This document shows, in pieces, positions 1 through 6,186 of a DNA stretch of 8,426 nucleotides. Numbering within the stretch: the first letter of the stretch is position 1; every line of letters starts with the position of its first letter. Position numbers and translations under genes: made by a program. Location of the stretch: NCBI GenBank assembly GCA_028717405.1, contig JAQUNY010000064.1, positions 1 through 8,426 of the forward strand. Reading direction: 5' to 3'. Below the pieces are notes generated by a model. That model saw only the letters and a program-made list of their open reading frames with translations, was not told the origin of the DNA and ran no database searches. The DNA is from Eubacteriales bacterium (lineage in GTDB: Bacteria > Bacillota > Clostridia > JAQUNY01).

Positions 1-982
1 TCAGATTGCCTGTATCGGTGTCGATCAGTCCCGACACCACGCATTCCTTAAAGCTTATTCTGTCAAAAAACAGCGCTGCGCCATTCCCGGAGAGATTGCC
101 GAGATAAAAACATATTTTCGCGTCCGGTTCTGTTATACCGCAATTAAAAAAATATTCATACTCCGTCCAGTCCTCTGTTAAGCGCATTGAAACGACAGTA
201 TCTGAACACTTGCCAAAAGGTGCTGCGCTTTTCACCAGTTTAACACTGCTTATTGTGACATCTTCAGTACTTCTGGCCGCAAATGTCAGCTTGTAAGTTT
301 TTCCGGCTTCCAACACAACATCTCCCATACTGAGCTGAATATCTGATTCCTTTGATCCTGAGCCGGCGATTTCAACCATTATGCAACTCCCGCCCTCATA
401 TCTGCCCGTGCATTCTGACAAAGCCGAATAAGCAGCGGATGCGGTATTATTATATAGACGCCACCCGGCGCCGTCTCTCCCGGAACTGTTGAAAGACAAG
501 AGTTCAATATCAGACTCCCATTCGATTTCTGGCTTGGACACCCAGATGTTCTCTCCCTCACATACCCAGCCCGATACACTGCCTTTACTGACAGAACCCA
601 TTATTACTGGCTTTTTGCCGCAACCGTAGCTTGTATACCATATCAGGCCGGCTTCAGAACCGCTTTTCGGCAACAATTGGCCTCTCCACGTATCGCCGCG
701 CTTAAAACGGACAGTATCCCCCGGGAGGAAATTATAGTTATTTACTTTGGCCAGTGACCGCCATGGAGAGCCGGGGCTCCTGCCGTCATTATCATCATTG
801 CCTTCATTGCTGACATAATAGTCCGCGCTTTCGGTCATAATTGCCATCTCTTTTGCCATACATGCAGTCAGAATACCTGAAGTAATAAATATTGTAAAAG
901 CGGATATAATGCAAATACGGAATATATAGAGTGCCCTTCTCCAGTCCAAGACCTCAGTCCCCCTGTTCATGCCGGACATCAT
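1..982 (-). CDS. Partial (3' end off left edge): predicted lipoprotein with parallel beta-helix (pectin-lyase-like) start and inserted jelly-roll domain
   Basis: The frame is open from ATG at 980-982 to the window edge (327 residues, no stop). GGAG at 991-994, 8 bases upstream, favours this start over ATG at 977-979 or 968-970. Residues about 17-41 form a hydrophobic segment ending in a lipobox, LTAC, with Cys41 as the likely lipidated residue, so the product is probably surface-anchored. Residues 54-145 have the start typical of secreted right-handed beta-helix proteins: YYVSNEGNDDNDG, PWRSLAKVN (73-81) and PGDTVRFKRGDTWRG (87-101). Residues about 150-320 look instead like a CBM4/9-type jelly roll (LEAGKTYKLTFAAR, LTEDWTEYEYFF, ALFFDRISF). 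The last residues, DTDTGNL, resemble the point where beta-helix relatives continue (VDVGNI), so the jelly roll appears inserted. The substrate is unknown; a lyase or hydrolase acting on a plant or host glycan is likely. The catalytic coil lies outside the window. Confidence 0.82.
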   Translation of the reverse strand, partial: MMSGMNRGTEVLDWRRALYIFRICIISAFTIFITSGILTACMAKEMAIMTESADYYVSNEGNDDNDGRSPGSPWRSLAKVNNYNFLPGDTVRFKRGDTWRGQLLPKSGSEAGLIWYTSYGCGKKPVIMGSVSKGSVSGWVCEGENIWVSKPEIEWESDIELLSFNSSGRDGAGWRLYNNTASAAYSALSECTGRYEGGSCIMVEIAGSGSKESDIQLSMGDVVLEAGKTYKLTFAARSTEDVTISSVKLVKSAAPFGKCSDTVVSMRLTEDWTEYEYFFNCGITEPDAKICFYLGNLSGNGAALFFDRISFKECVVSGLIDTDTGNL

Positions 983-1274
983 TGCCGCAGCTCCAAATAA
1001 TTACGAAAGAGAGATCACCAATAAAATGATAGGCCGGCTTTTCAGCTTCCACCCGAATTATATCAATAAATTAATGGTGCATAATACTGGCAAATCGCTG
1101 CATAAATACATCCTATATCATAGAATATCTAAAGCTATCGTTTTGATTCAGTCTACCGATAAGTCCATATCGGAAATCGCCTATAAAGTTGGTTTCAACG
1201 ACTCAATCCACTTCTCCAAACAGTTTAAAAAGGTGACCGGAAACAAGCCGATGCATTTCAGACGCAGGCCGTAA
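969..1274 (+). pseudogene. AraC-family regulator remnant: DNA-binding domain only
   Basis: This 101-residue frame contains nearly a whole AraC/XylS double helix-turn-helix domain: first HTH around ITNKMIGRLFSFHPNYINKLM, then TGKSLHKY, RISKAI, SISEIAYKVGF and the closing FKKVTGNKP. It matches the C-terminal domain of the intact regulator at 4417-5313 at about half of 74 aligned positions by eye, without gaps. Homology begins only around 996-1000. The roughly 190-residue cupin/sensor region and the first dozen HTH-domain residues are missing, and an in-frame TAG lies at 927-929. The space where they should be is an intact gene on the other strand. No Shine-Dalgarno precedes ATG 969; an in-frame ATG at 1026 has only a loose purine stretch upstream. 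A decayed regulator is the simplest reading. A small free-standing HTH protein is possible, because the surviving domain has no stop or frameshift. Confidence 0.65.
989..994 (-). promoter_or_regulatory. Ribosome-binding site of the beta-helix gene, inside the AraC remnant
   Basis: The minus strand reads GGAGCT here, with GGAG at 991-994 followed by an 8-base spacer and ATGATG. It decides the start at 982. It lies within the plus-strand AraC remnant, close to where AraC homology begins, so the gene took its translation signal from, or arose at, that junction. Confidence 0.55.
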
Positions 1275-1316
1275 AATCAATTCACGGTGATTTTGGCAGG
1301 TTGCGCCAACCGTTCA

Positions 1317-2504
1317 CTATTTGCCAAATACACGTTTTACTTCATCTAGGTATCCATACCCGTATTCTGTATCAGGCTCGAGATAGTTCCCTTCAGTCCA
1401 TTCATTCCAGCAACTGATGTTGACCATACTCCCTGTTGAAATGTCAGACCTGATAAAATTACTTGCAGATTCAAGTGCTTTCCCGAAATTTGCCGGTGTG
1501 TTATTCACAATCACAGGTGTATACGGGTATCCTACATTTTCATAAATCTCTGACTGTACAGTGCGCGGACTAGGATCCCATCCCATGCAAACCACCGGAT
1601 GATAAGGTATGTCAAAAATTTCTGTCTTATGCTTAAAGTCCTTAATGGCTGCATCTGCAACAATTTCATAATCTGTTTGCGGGAACCCCCCCACATGCAT
1701 ATTCCATACATACGAAGTGCACGAATCTATTCCGACTGTTTTCAGGAAAGAATTTACTTTATCCTGCTCCTTCCCGCCAGGTGCGATCACATTTATATTG
1801 ATCTCGCCCAATCCCGCATCAAATGCCCTTTTTCTGAACCCGCGCATCAATTCTCCGGTAGCTTTATCGCCTCCAAGCCCCTTTACGAGATACTCGACTG
1901 CATATATAGAAAAATATAGTCCTCCGTCTATGCGAAGATAATTAGGCTGATTGAAATAGTTGTTTATACAATAATCAGTAACATCCAGAAATATCTGCGG
2001 AGACATAAGTCCTGATTTGAGCAGATGCTTGCGGTTCATGCGGCTTACAGGATGCACCTGGAAAAAGTCCTCTATGCACCACATTATTGCAAATTTCATG
2101 TCGTTCGTATTTGCGGCCTTCAGGAAGCCTTCATTTATGCACTTTATGCGGAACGGTCCGTCGTCATACCAGTACCAGTCGAAAATAAAACCATCTATCC
2201 CGTGTGATGATGCTTCCTTAATCTTCTTTTCCATAACTTTGCTATCTGATTCGTCCTCATAACCCCATAATGGCACCTTCGGCTGCCTGTGGCCCGGGAA
2301 CCTCGGTGTGGCATGCTTTACGACATTCCATTCTGTCCAGCCCGTCCCGTGCCAGATATCATTTCTCGGATCCTGGTGCCAGTTGGGAAAATAATAGGCG
2401 CATATCAGCGGACGCGGCTTAGTTGATGCCTTTTTTCCTGTCTTGCCTTCTGATGCCGGATTTGACACTTTCACTTCACTTGATGGCTTTTCATATATAG
2501 TCAT
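1317..2504 (-). CDS. GH99-like / WbsX-family glycan-processing protein
   Basis: This complete 395-residue protein matches the WbsX/GH99-like family (Pfam Glyco_tran_WbsX): AYYFPNWHQDPRN (36-48), GTGWTEWNVVKHA (53-65), FPGHRQPKVPLWGY (69-82), GIDGFIFDWYWYDDGPFR (102-119) and NISCWNEWTEGNYLEPD near the C terminus (362-378). The NEW-xEG arrangement (Glu368, Glu371) resembles the carboxylate pair of true GH99 endo-mannosidases, so hydrolase or transglycosylase chemistry is plausible. Some relatives are labelled glycosyltransferases from O-antigen clusters, so the reaction is unsettled. The first 30 residues are charged and low in complexity, with no signal peptide or membrane segment, which suggests a cytoplasmic enzyme. 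A Shine-Dalgarno (AAGGAG) lies about 11 bases before ATG. Its length fits the family. It lies upstream of the beta-helix gene on the same strand, 334 bases away, and may be read with it. Confidence 0.85.
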   Translation of the reverse strand: MTIYEKPSSEVKVSNPASEGKTGKKASTKPRPLICAYYFPNWHQDPRNDIWHGTGWTEWNVVKHATPRFPGHRQPKVPLWGYEDESDSKVMEKKIKEASSHGIDGFIFDWYWYDDGPFRIKCINEGFLKAANTNDMKFAIMWCIEDFFQVHPVSRMNRKHLLKSGLMSPQIFLDVTDYCINNYFNQPNYLRIDGGLYFSIYAVEYLVKGLGGDKATGELMRGFRKRAFDAGLGEININVIAPGGKEQDKVNSFLKTVGIDSCTSYVWNMHVGGFPQTDYEIVADAAIKDFKHKTEIFDIPYHPVVCMGWDPSPRTVQSEIYENVGYPYTPVIVNNTPANFGKALESASNFIRSDISTGSMVNISCWNEWTEGNYLEPDTEYGYGYLDEVKRVFGK

Positions 2505-2583
2505 TTACAGAACTTCTCCTTGCTGTTTTTATATGTGTTTTTATTAAACACTACATCACTGCTTCATGCCATATAATATTACT

Positions 2584-2612
2584 ATAATACATTTAACATT
2601 ATTTGCTCCCAA
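2584..2612 (-). promoter_or_regulatory. Candidate sigma-70-type promoter for the GH99-like gene
   Basis: On the minus strand TTGGGA (2607-2612) and TATTAT (2584-2589) are separated by 17 bases, about 80 bases before the start codon. The match is 4/6 and 5/6 to consensus. In AT-rich DNA such matches occur by chance, so this is only a candidate. Confidence 0.3.
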
Positions 2613-2812
2613 AGATCCCAATCTCCGCGTTTAAACAACGCTTCTGAGTCAAATAGCAACCCGCTTTGCCATATGTATACCTACACTTTGAGTTGTTACT
2701 GTTAAAAGAAATCATCTTGAATAACTCCAACTCTACAACACAATTGTTACAGATGACACTATCATTTATACTAAAGATGCATACAATCCTTGACGCAACC
2801 ATCACTAAATAA

Positions 2813-2841
2813 ATTATTAATCGATTTATTTTTAAAGTCAA
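2813..2841 (-). promoter_or_regulatory. Second candidate promoter, distal, minus strand
   Basis: TTGACT (2836-2841) and AATAAT (2813-2818) are separated by 17 bases on the minus strand, each 5/6 to consensus. If used, it would give a leader of roughly 300 bases before the GH99-like gene. The -10 lies next to the A/T inverted repeat at 2807-2831. Confidence 0.25.
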
Positions 2842-2918
2842 CAATTATTTAAATTTTTCTGGTATTTTAAGGTATTATTAAAAATTGCTGTTTCTATTAT
2901 GCTATATATGACAAATAC

Positions 2919-2945
2919 GCCCCGCGGCAAAATGCACCGCGGGGC
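2919..2945 (-). terminator. GC hairpin terminator after the Gfo/Idh/MocA gene
   Basis: Two 9-base arms (2919-2927 and 2937-2945), all G and C, pair perfectly around a 9-base loop. On the minus strand the stem is followed by GTATTTGT, a modest T-rich tail. On the plus strand no T tract follows. It sits 76 bases past the stop codon at 3022, so it most likely terminates that transcript. The tail is imperfect, so efficiency is uncertain. Confidence 0.6.
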
Positions 2946-3021
2946 ATTAAATCTCAGCTGTATTGAAGCTTTATTCAGTTTTGATCATACAGTACTTTGC
3001 AATTGTCTTATTGCAGGCGCC

Positions 3022-4254
3022 CTATACCTCAAGCAAAGGCCAGTCGGCCGGCGGTTCTCCGAGGTCGGGCACCTTCATTGACTCTCCGTCTTTCATGGCG
3101 GATTCATGTGCAACCAGCCCCGGTATGTTATACCTTGCCGCAACCCATATATTTGTGGGTGACAGCTTCCCTGTATAAGCGGCTTTGCAGAAATCGTCGG
3201 CCATGAATTTGTGTGTCCCGCCATGGCCGTCATGAAGGCCCTTATACTCCTCAGGCAGCCTTTCGGCGTCGCGGTATTGCACAGGCGCCATTGTACCTGA
3301 CCATTTATTATTCACTATCCCATCGGCAAAATCCTCATCGCCCCGCTTCAGCTCCATCTCAGGCGGATTGAGCTCCTTGTTGATATCTTTGTGCACTCCC
3401 TTCATCCCGTCAAGTTTTACAAGGCTGTGATTGGATATTGAAAACTCATATGAAGCCTTTGTCCCGTGAAACTGGGATATATATGACATCGGCCCGTACC
3501 AGGCTATCCTCCTGTTTTCACTCGTACGCACTATACCGCCGTTTGCCAGCTTCATAACGGCAGTTGTGTTTGAAAAGGGATTATCCCAGTAATTCATCCC
3601 TGTGCCGAATATGTCGGCATCCTGTTTTTCAACAAATCCGAATGCCGAAACCCTCTCTGCATAAGTACATGCCGAAGATAATACCATAGCGGTCGAATGG
3701 GTGGGATAGTACATCGGAGGTATGCCGGCGACCTTTTTCCAGTCCGGGCCGCCCGAACGCCTGTAATGCTCATAGAAATGCCTCATGTCATGATTGTACT
3801 GCGCCTCACCGTAAACAAAATCCCCTAATTCCCCGCTTTTGACCATATTTCTGCAAAAAATGCTGCATGGTCTGTAATGCCCTGTCTCTCCCATGGAAAA
3901 TGTAAGCCTTGTTTCTTTAACGAGGCTGGCTATCTTCACGATTTCCTCCACGGAACTTGCGACAGGGACCGCGCTGTATACATTTTTCCCTGACTTGAGC
4001 GCCGCGATGGTTATCGGGCCGTGGAGCTCCCTCTGCACAAAAACGGCAATGGCGTTAACATCGCTTTTAAGCATTTCCTCATATGAATCATAGACCCTTT
4101 CGATTCCAAACTTTTTTGCATGTCCCTCTCTTCTTTCTTTGATTAGGTCTGTTACGGCGATCCATTCCACATAAGGATGCGCCTTGAAGAGTGGTATAAA
4201 TGCCTGGACAAACGATCCGCATCCCACTATCCCCAGCCTGATTTTATTTCCCAT
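3022..4254 (-). CDS. Gfo/Idh/MocA-family oxidoreductase, variant lacking the EKP lysine
   Basis: This complete 410-residue protein has an N-terminal Rossmann fold: GIVGCGSF at 8-15 and Asp36 after the second strand, which favours NAD(H). The Gfo/Idh/MocA C-terminal alpha/beta domain follows. Family members usually oxidise or epimerise sugars and cyclitols in the cytoplasm. Where they carry EKP, whose Lys takes part in catalysis in inositol dehydrogenase, this one has AVP (SAVPVA, 94-99). His186 in MYYPTHS lies in the usual active-site-histidine region. From memory, a Bacillota subfamily shares GETGHYRPC-like and YPTHS-like motifs, so AVP may mark the subfamily rather than decay; the frame is intact. 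AAAGG at 4266-4270, 11 bases upstream, supports the ATG. The gene is single, divergent from the AraC gene, and ends before a hairpin. Substrate cannot be told. Confidence 0.87.
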   Translation of the reverse strand: MGNKIRLGIVGCGSFVQAFIPLFKAHPYVEWIAVTDLIKERREGHAKKFGIERVYDSYEEMLKSDVNAIAVFVQRELHGPITIAALKSGKNVYSAVPVASSVEEIVKIASLVKETRLTFSMGETGHYRPCSIFCRNMVKSGELGDFVYGEAQYNHDMRHFYEHYRRSGGPDWKKVAGIPPMYYPTHSTAMVLSSACTYAERVSAFGFVEKQDADIFGTGMNYWDNPFSNTTAVMKLANGGIVRTSENRRIAWYGPMSYISQFHGTKASYEFSISNHSLVKLDGMKGVHKDINKELNPPEMELKRGDEDFADGIVNNKWSGTMAPVQYRDAERLPEEYKGLHDGHGGTHKFMADDFCKAAYTGKLSPTNIWVAARYNIPGLVAHESAMKDGESMKVPDLGEPPADWPLLEV

Positions 4255-4305
4255 AGATTTATCCGCCTTTCTGAACCGTTTTTAATTACATGAAAAGCCT
4301 TTGTC

Positions 4306-4334
4306 CGCGACTCCTGTACACGCGACTCCCGTAC
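4306..4334. repeat. 15-base-period direct repeat, possible operator
   Basis: CGCGACTCCTGTAC (4306-4319) recurs as CGCGACTCCCGTAC (4321-4334), 13 of 14 identical, same orientation, one base apart. It is the most GC-rich part of an otherwise AT-rich 162-base divergent region (4255-4416). AraC-family proteins often bind direct repeats, with each monomer touching successive major grooves, so this is a candidate site for the adjacent regulator. A chance slippage duplication cannot be excluded. Confidence 0.45.
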
Positions 4335-4337
4335 TTC

Positions 4338-4366
4338 TTGACTATACTATGCGGTTATGTTTTAAT
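4338..4366 (+). promoter_or_regulatory. Candidate promoter of the AraC-family gene
   Basis: TTGACT (4338-4343) and TTTAAT (4361-4366) are separated by exactly 17 bases, about 50 bases before ATG 4417. The direct repeat ends just upstream of the -35, a position from which a bound regulator could contact polymerase. Confidence 0.4.
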
Positions 4367-4374
4367 GAACTCAA
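4346..4374 (-). promoter_or_regulatory. Candidate promoter of the Gfo/Idh/MocA gene, overlapping the divergent promoter
   Basis: On the minus strand TTGAGT (4369-4374) and CATAGT (4346-4351) are 17 bases apart, each 4/6 to consensus. It overlaps the plus-strand candidate. The direct repeat would then lie in the transcribed leader, a place suited to repression. An alternative -10 on this strand is TATAGT (4343-4348 region). Confidence 0.28.
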
Positions 4375-4416
4375 TAAATAAACCAGTTTGCTGAAGAAAT
4401 AAACTATTTTACTCCA

Positions 4417-5313
4417 ATGAGGCAAAACGTGAAAAGCACCCTGATGTCATTTTATGAAATCAATCCATATATAAGGTATGCCGACTATATCAGGTTTCCC
4501 AATCCTAAGAACGGCCGCCGCAAGGCCTATGACTGCAAACTTATGTATGTTGTGTCCGGAAGCGCCGGCATTCAGATCAACGAAAAGCAATATAAAGCTG
4601 AAAAAGGCAACCTTTTCATTTGGAATCCCGGTATTGTGTATGAAGTCCTGCCACAGAGTTTACCTGAAATTGTCATTTTAAGTATAAATTTTGACTATAC
4701 ACGGTTCCACAGTCATATCAAAGAGCCCTTCAGCCCTTGTGAGGAGTTGCTTTTTGATCCCGGCGGAGTACATGAACACTGCATTTTTTCAGACATAAAG
4801 GCATTCAATGACGTCGTATATATAAAAGATAATGACGCCGAGAACGAGAGGCTGCTTGAAAATATTGTTGACGAATACCGGTTCAAATCAAAGGGATATA
4901 TCATCAGGACCAGAGTGCTTTTTCTCACTCTCCTGGGCAGGATTGCCGAAGCCACAGCCCCGGGCAGCGATCTGAACAAGAAAAATGAAAAGGTTGCAAA
5001 AGTGATTGATTATATAAGCAAGTATTACAACAAGCCACTGTCAAATGAGGATATAAGCAAGGCTGCCAATTTTCATCCTGTCTACCTGAACAGGCTGATG
5101 GTGCGACATACCGGCATTTCAATACATAAATACCTTGTGAGTTACAGAATCAAGAAAGCTATCTACTTCCTGAACACAACAAAGCTCAGCATTGCTGAAA
5201 CGGCATATAAAGTCGGCTTCAGCGATGTCAACACCTTTACCCTAAGCTTCAGGCGGCTCATGGGCTGCAGTCCGAAAGCCTACCTCAGGAACAATTTAAG
5301 CAGAGGCCTTTAA
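4417..5313 (+). CDS. AraC-family transcriptional regulator (cupin sensor plus double HTH)
   Basis: This complete 298-residue protein has an N-terminal cupin-like sensor (about 20-95: AYDCKLMYVVSGSAGIQI, KGNLFIWNPG) and a C-terminal AraC HTH domain (191-292: LSNEDISKAANFHPVYLNRLM, then SIAETAYKVGF and the closing FRRLMGCSPKAY). Length and order match AraC-type activators of sugar catabolism, which bind a small ligand in the cupin and DNA with the HTH. It is divergent from the Gfo/Idh gene and convergent with the SDR gene, so both sides are plausible targets. ATG 4417 has no clear Shine-Dalgarno. An in-frame GTG at 4429 has GAGG (4419-4422) 6 bases upstream and may be the true start; ATG 4444 is a third option. 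The HTH is clearly related to the remnant at 969-1274. The inducer is unknown. Confidence 0.88.
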   Translation: MRQNVKSTLMSFYEINPYIRYADYIRFPNPKNGRRKAYDCKLMYVVSGSAGIQINEKQYKAEKGNLFIWNPGIVYEVLPQSLPEIVILSINFDYTRFHSHIKEPFSPCEELLFDPGGVHEHCIFSDIKAFNDVVYIKDNDAENERLLENIVDEYRFKSKGYIIRTRVLFLTLLGRIAEATAPGSDLNKKNEKVAKVIDYISKYYNKPLSNEDISKAANFHPVYLNRLMVRHTGISIHKYLVSYRIKKAIYFLNTTKLSIAETAYKVGFSDVNTFTLSFRRLMGCSPKAYLRNNLSRGL

Positions 5314-5314
5314 T

Positions 5315-6109
5315 TCATTCTTTATCCCAGTTTTTGTCATATTTGAGCAGGTTCGCAGATACGCCTGAATCTACGACCAGATTGGTACCCGTTATCGTAG
5401 ATGCCTGGTCTGAAGCGAGGAAATATATCGCATTGGCCACATCCTCAGGCTGAGATTCTCTCCCTACGGGCCAGTTGTCACGTTTTGCAGCGATTTCGTT
5501 TTCGGTCAGGCCTATCCACCGGTGGTTCCATATGGCACCGGGTATCACGCAGTTGCAGCGTATCCCGTATTTGCCCAATTCCACGGCTATGCTCCTGTTA
5601 AAGGAATCGATCGCGCTTTTTGATGCCGCATATACTATCCTGTTTGGCAGCGGTCTCAGCGAATGTACCGAACCTACAAGCACGATGCTTCCTTTCTTTT
5701 GTTCAACCATTATCTTTGCCGCTTCCTGGCAGCAAAAGAAATACCCTCGTGTATTGCTGCTCATGACAAAATCAAAATCTTCGGGATCGGTATTCAGTAT
5801 GTTTTGCGCATAACCGGTGGCAGTAGCATTTGCCACAAGGACATCAAGCCTGCCGAAATATGACTTCAACTGCCTGAAAACATCCCGTATTTTCTCAATG
5901 TCGGTTGTAGGCATTTCATAGCCTTTGACTATCGCCCCCGGATATGAAGCCGCGATTTCCGATGCAGCCTTCCTTGCGTCTTCACCGCTCCTGCTGGTTA
6001 TGCAAACATTATAGCCCTCCCCGGCAAATCTTTCCGCTGTCGCATAACCCGTATTTCTGGCCGCGCCCGTTATAATGGCCACTGGCCGTACGTCGTTTTT
6101 CGCTTTCAT
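5315..6109 (-). CDS. Short-chain dehydrogenase/reductase (SDR) family oxidoreductase
   Basis: This complete 264-residue protein has the length and layout of a classical SDR. The cofactor loop is TGAARNTG (14-21), where the usual third-glycine position is Asn19. The NNAG motif is reduced to VANAT (92-96). The catalytic tetrad is Asn119, Ser147 (GSVHS), Tyr160 and Lys164 (YAASK); PG at 190-191 and a C-terminal VVDSG follow. Arg40 after the second strand, with no acidic residue there, hints at NADP(H). Annotation pipelines would call it a 3-oxoacyl-ACP reductase or glucose dehydrogenase. Next to a sugar-acid-type dehydratase, oxidation or reduction of a hydroxyl on a sugar acid or deoxy-ketoacid is more likely (inference). 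AGAGGTG just upstream supports the ATG. The gap to the dehydratase is 77 bases with no terminator, suggesting co-transcription. Its stop is one base from the AraC stop. Confidence 0.9.
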   Translation of the reverse strand: MKAKNDVRPVAIITGAARNTGYATAERFAGEGYNVCITSRSGEDARKAASEIAASYPGAIVKGYEMPTTDIEKIRDVFRQLKSYFGRLDVLVANATATGYAQNILNTDPEDFDFVMSSNTRGYFFCCQEAAKIMVEQKKGSIVLVGSVHSLRPLPNRIVYAASKSAIDSFNRSIAVELGKYGIRCNCVIPGAIWNHRWIGLTENEIAAKRDNWPVGRESQPEDVANAIYFLASDQASTITGTNLVVDSGVSANLLKYDKNWDKE

Positions 6110-6186
6110 TTTTCACCTCTTTCAGGTTTTCCCTTCTGCATAATGCATGACTTTGCGGCAGCCGGCCCTCAGCCATTTCAGCGATG

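Larger units (their letters stand above)
2505..2918. other. AT-rich intergenic region without a convincing gene
   Basis: These 414 bases lie between the GH99-like gene and the hairpin downstream of the Gfo/Idh gene. They are clearly more AT-rich than the flanking genes. A minus-strand frame at 2599-2844 (81 codons) begins with TTG, has no ribosome-binding site and resembles nothing I recognise, so I do not call it. An all-A/T inverted repeat (AAATAAAT at 2807-2814, ATTTATTT at 2824-2831) is present but expected by chance in such sequence. Two candidate minus-strand promoters are listed separately. The length would allow a long 5' leader or a small RNA, but no known riboswitch fold is evident. 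Confidence 0.6.

Noticed and set aside
379..579. Minus-strand 66-codon frame
   Set aside because: It overlaps in another frame the open beta-helix/jelly-roll gene, which has clear family motifs; this frame has none.
1..968. AraC N-terminal domain upstream of the remnant in another frame (simple frameshift)
   Set aside because: An in-frame TAG lies at 927-929, and the region is a continuous gene on the opposite strand, so the sensor domain is gone, not frameshifted.
1282..1311. Small inverted repeats between the AraC remnant and the GH99-like gene (TCACGGTGA; GGTTG-CGC-CAACC) as a bidirectional terminator
   Set aside because: Stems are only 4-5 bases and no T tract follows on either strand.
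2599..2844. Minus-strand 81-codon frame rich in Cys and Asn
   Set aside because: It starts with TTG, has no Shine-Dalgarno, lies in AT-rich DNA and shows no recognisable domain.
6110..6186. Short palindromes (TGCATAATGCA, CGGCTGCCG) between dehydratase and SDR as a terminator
   Set aside because: Arms are 4-5 bases with no T tract, and an SDR ribosome-binding site follows directly, which fits an operon spacer.
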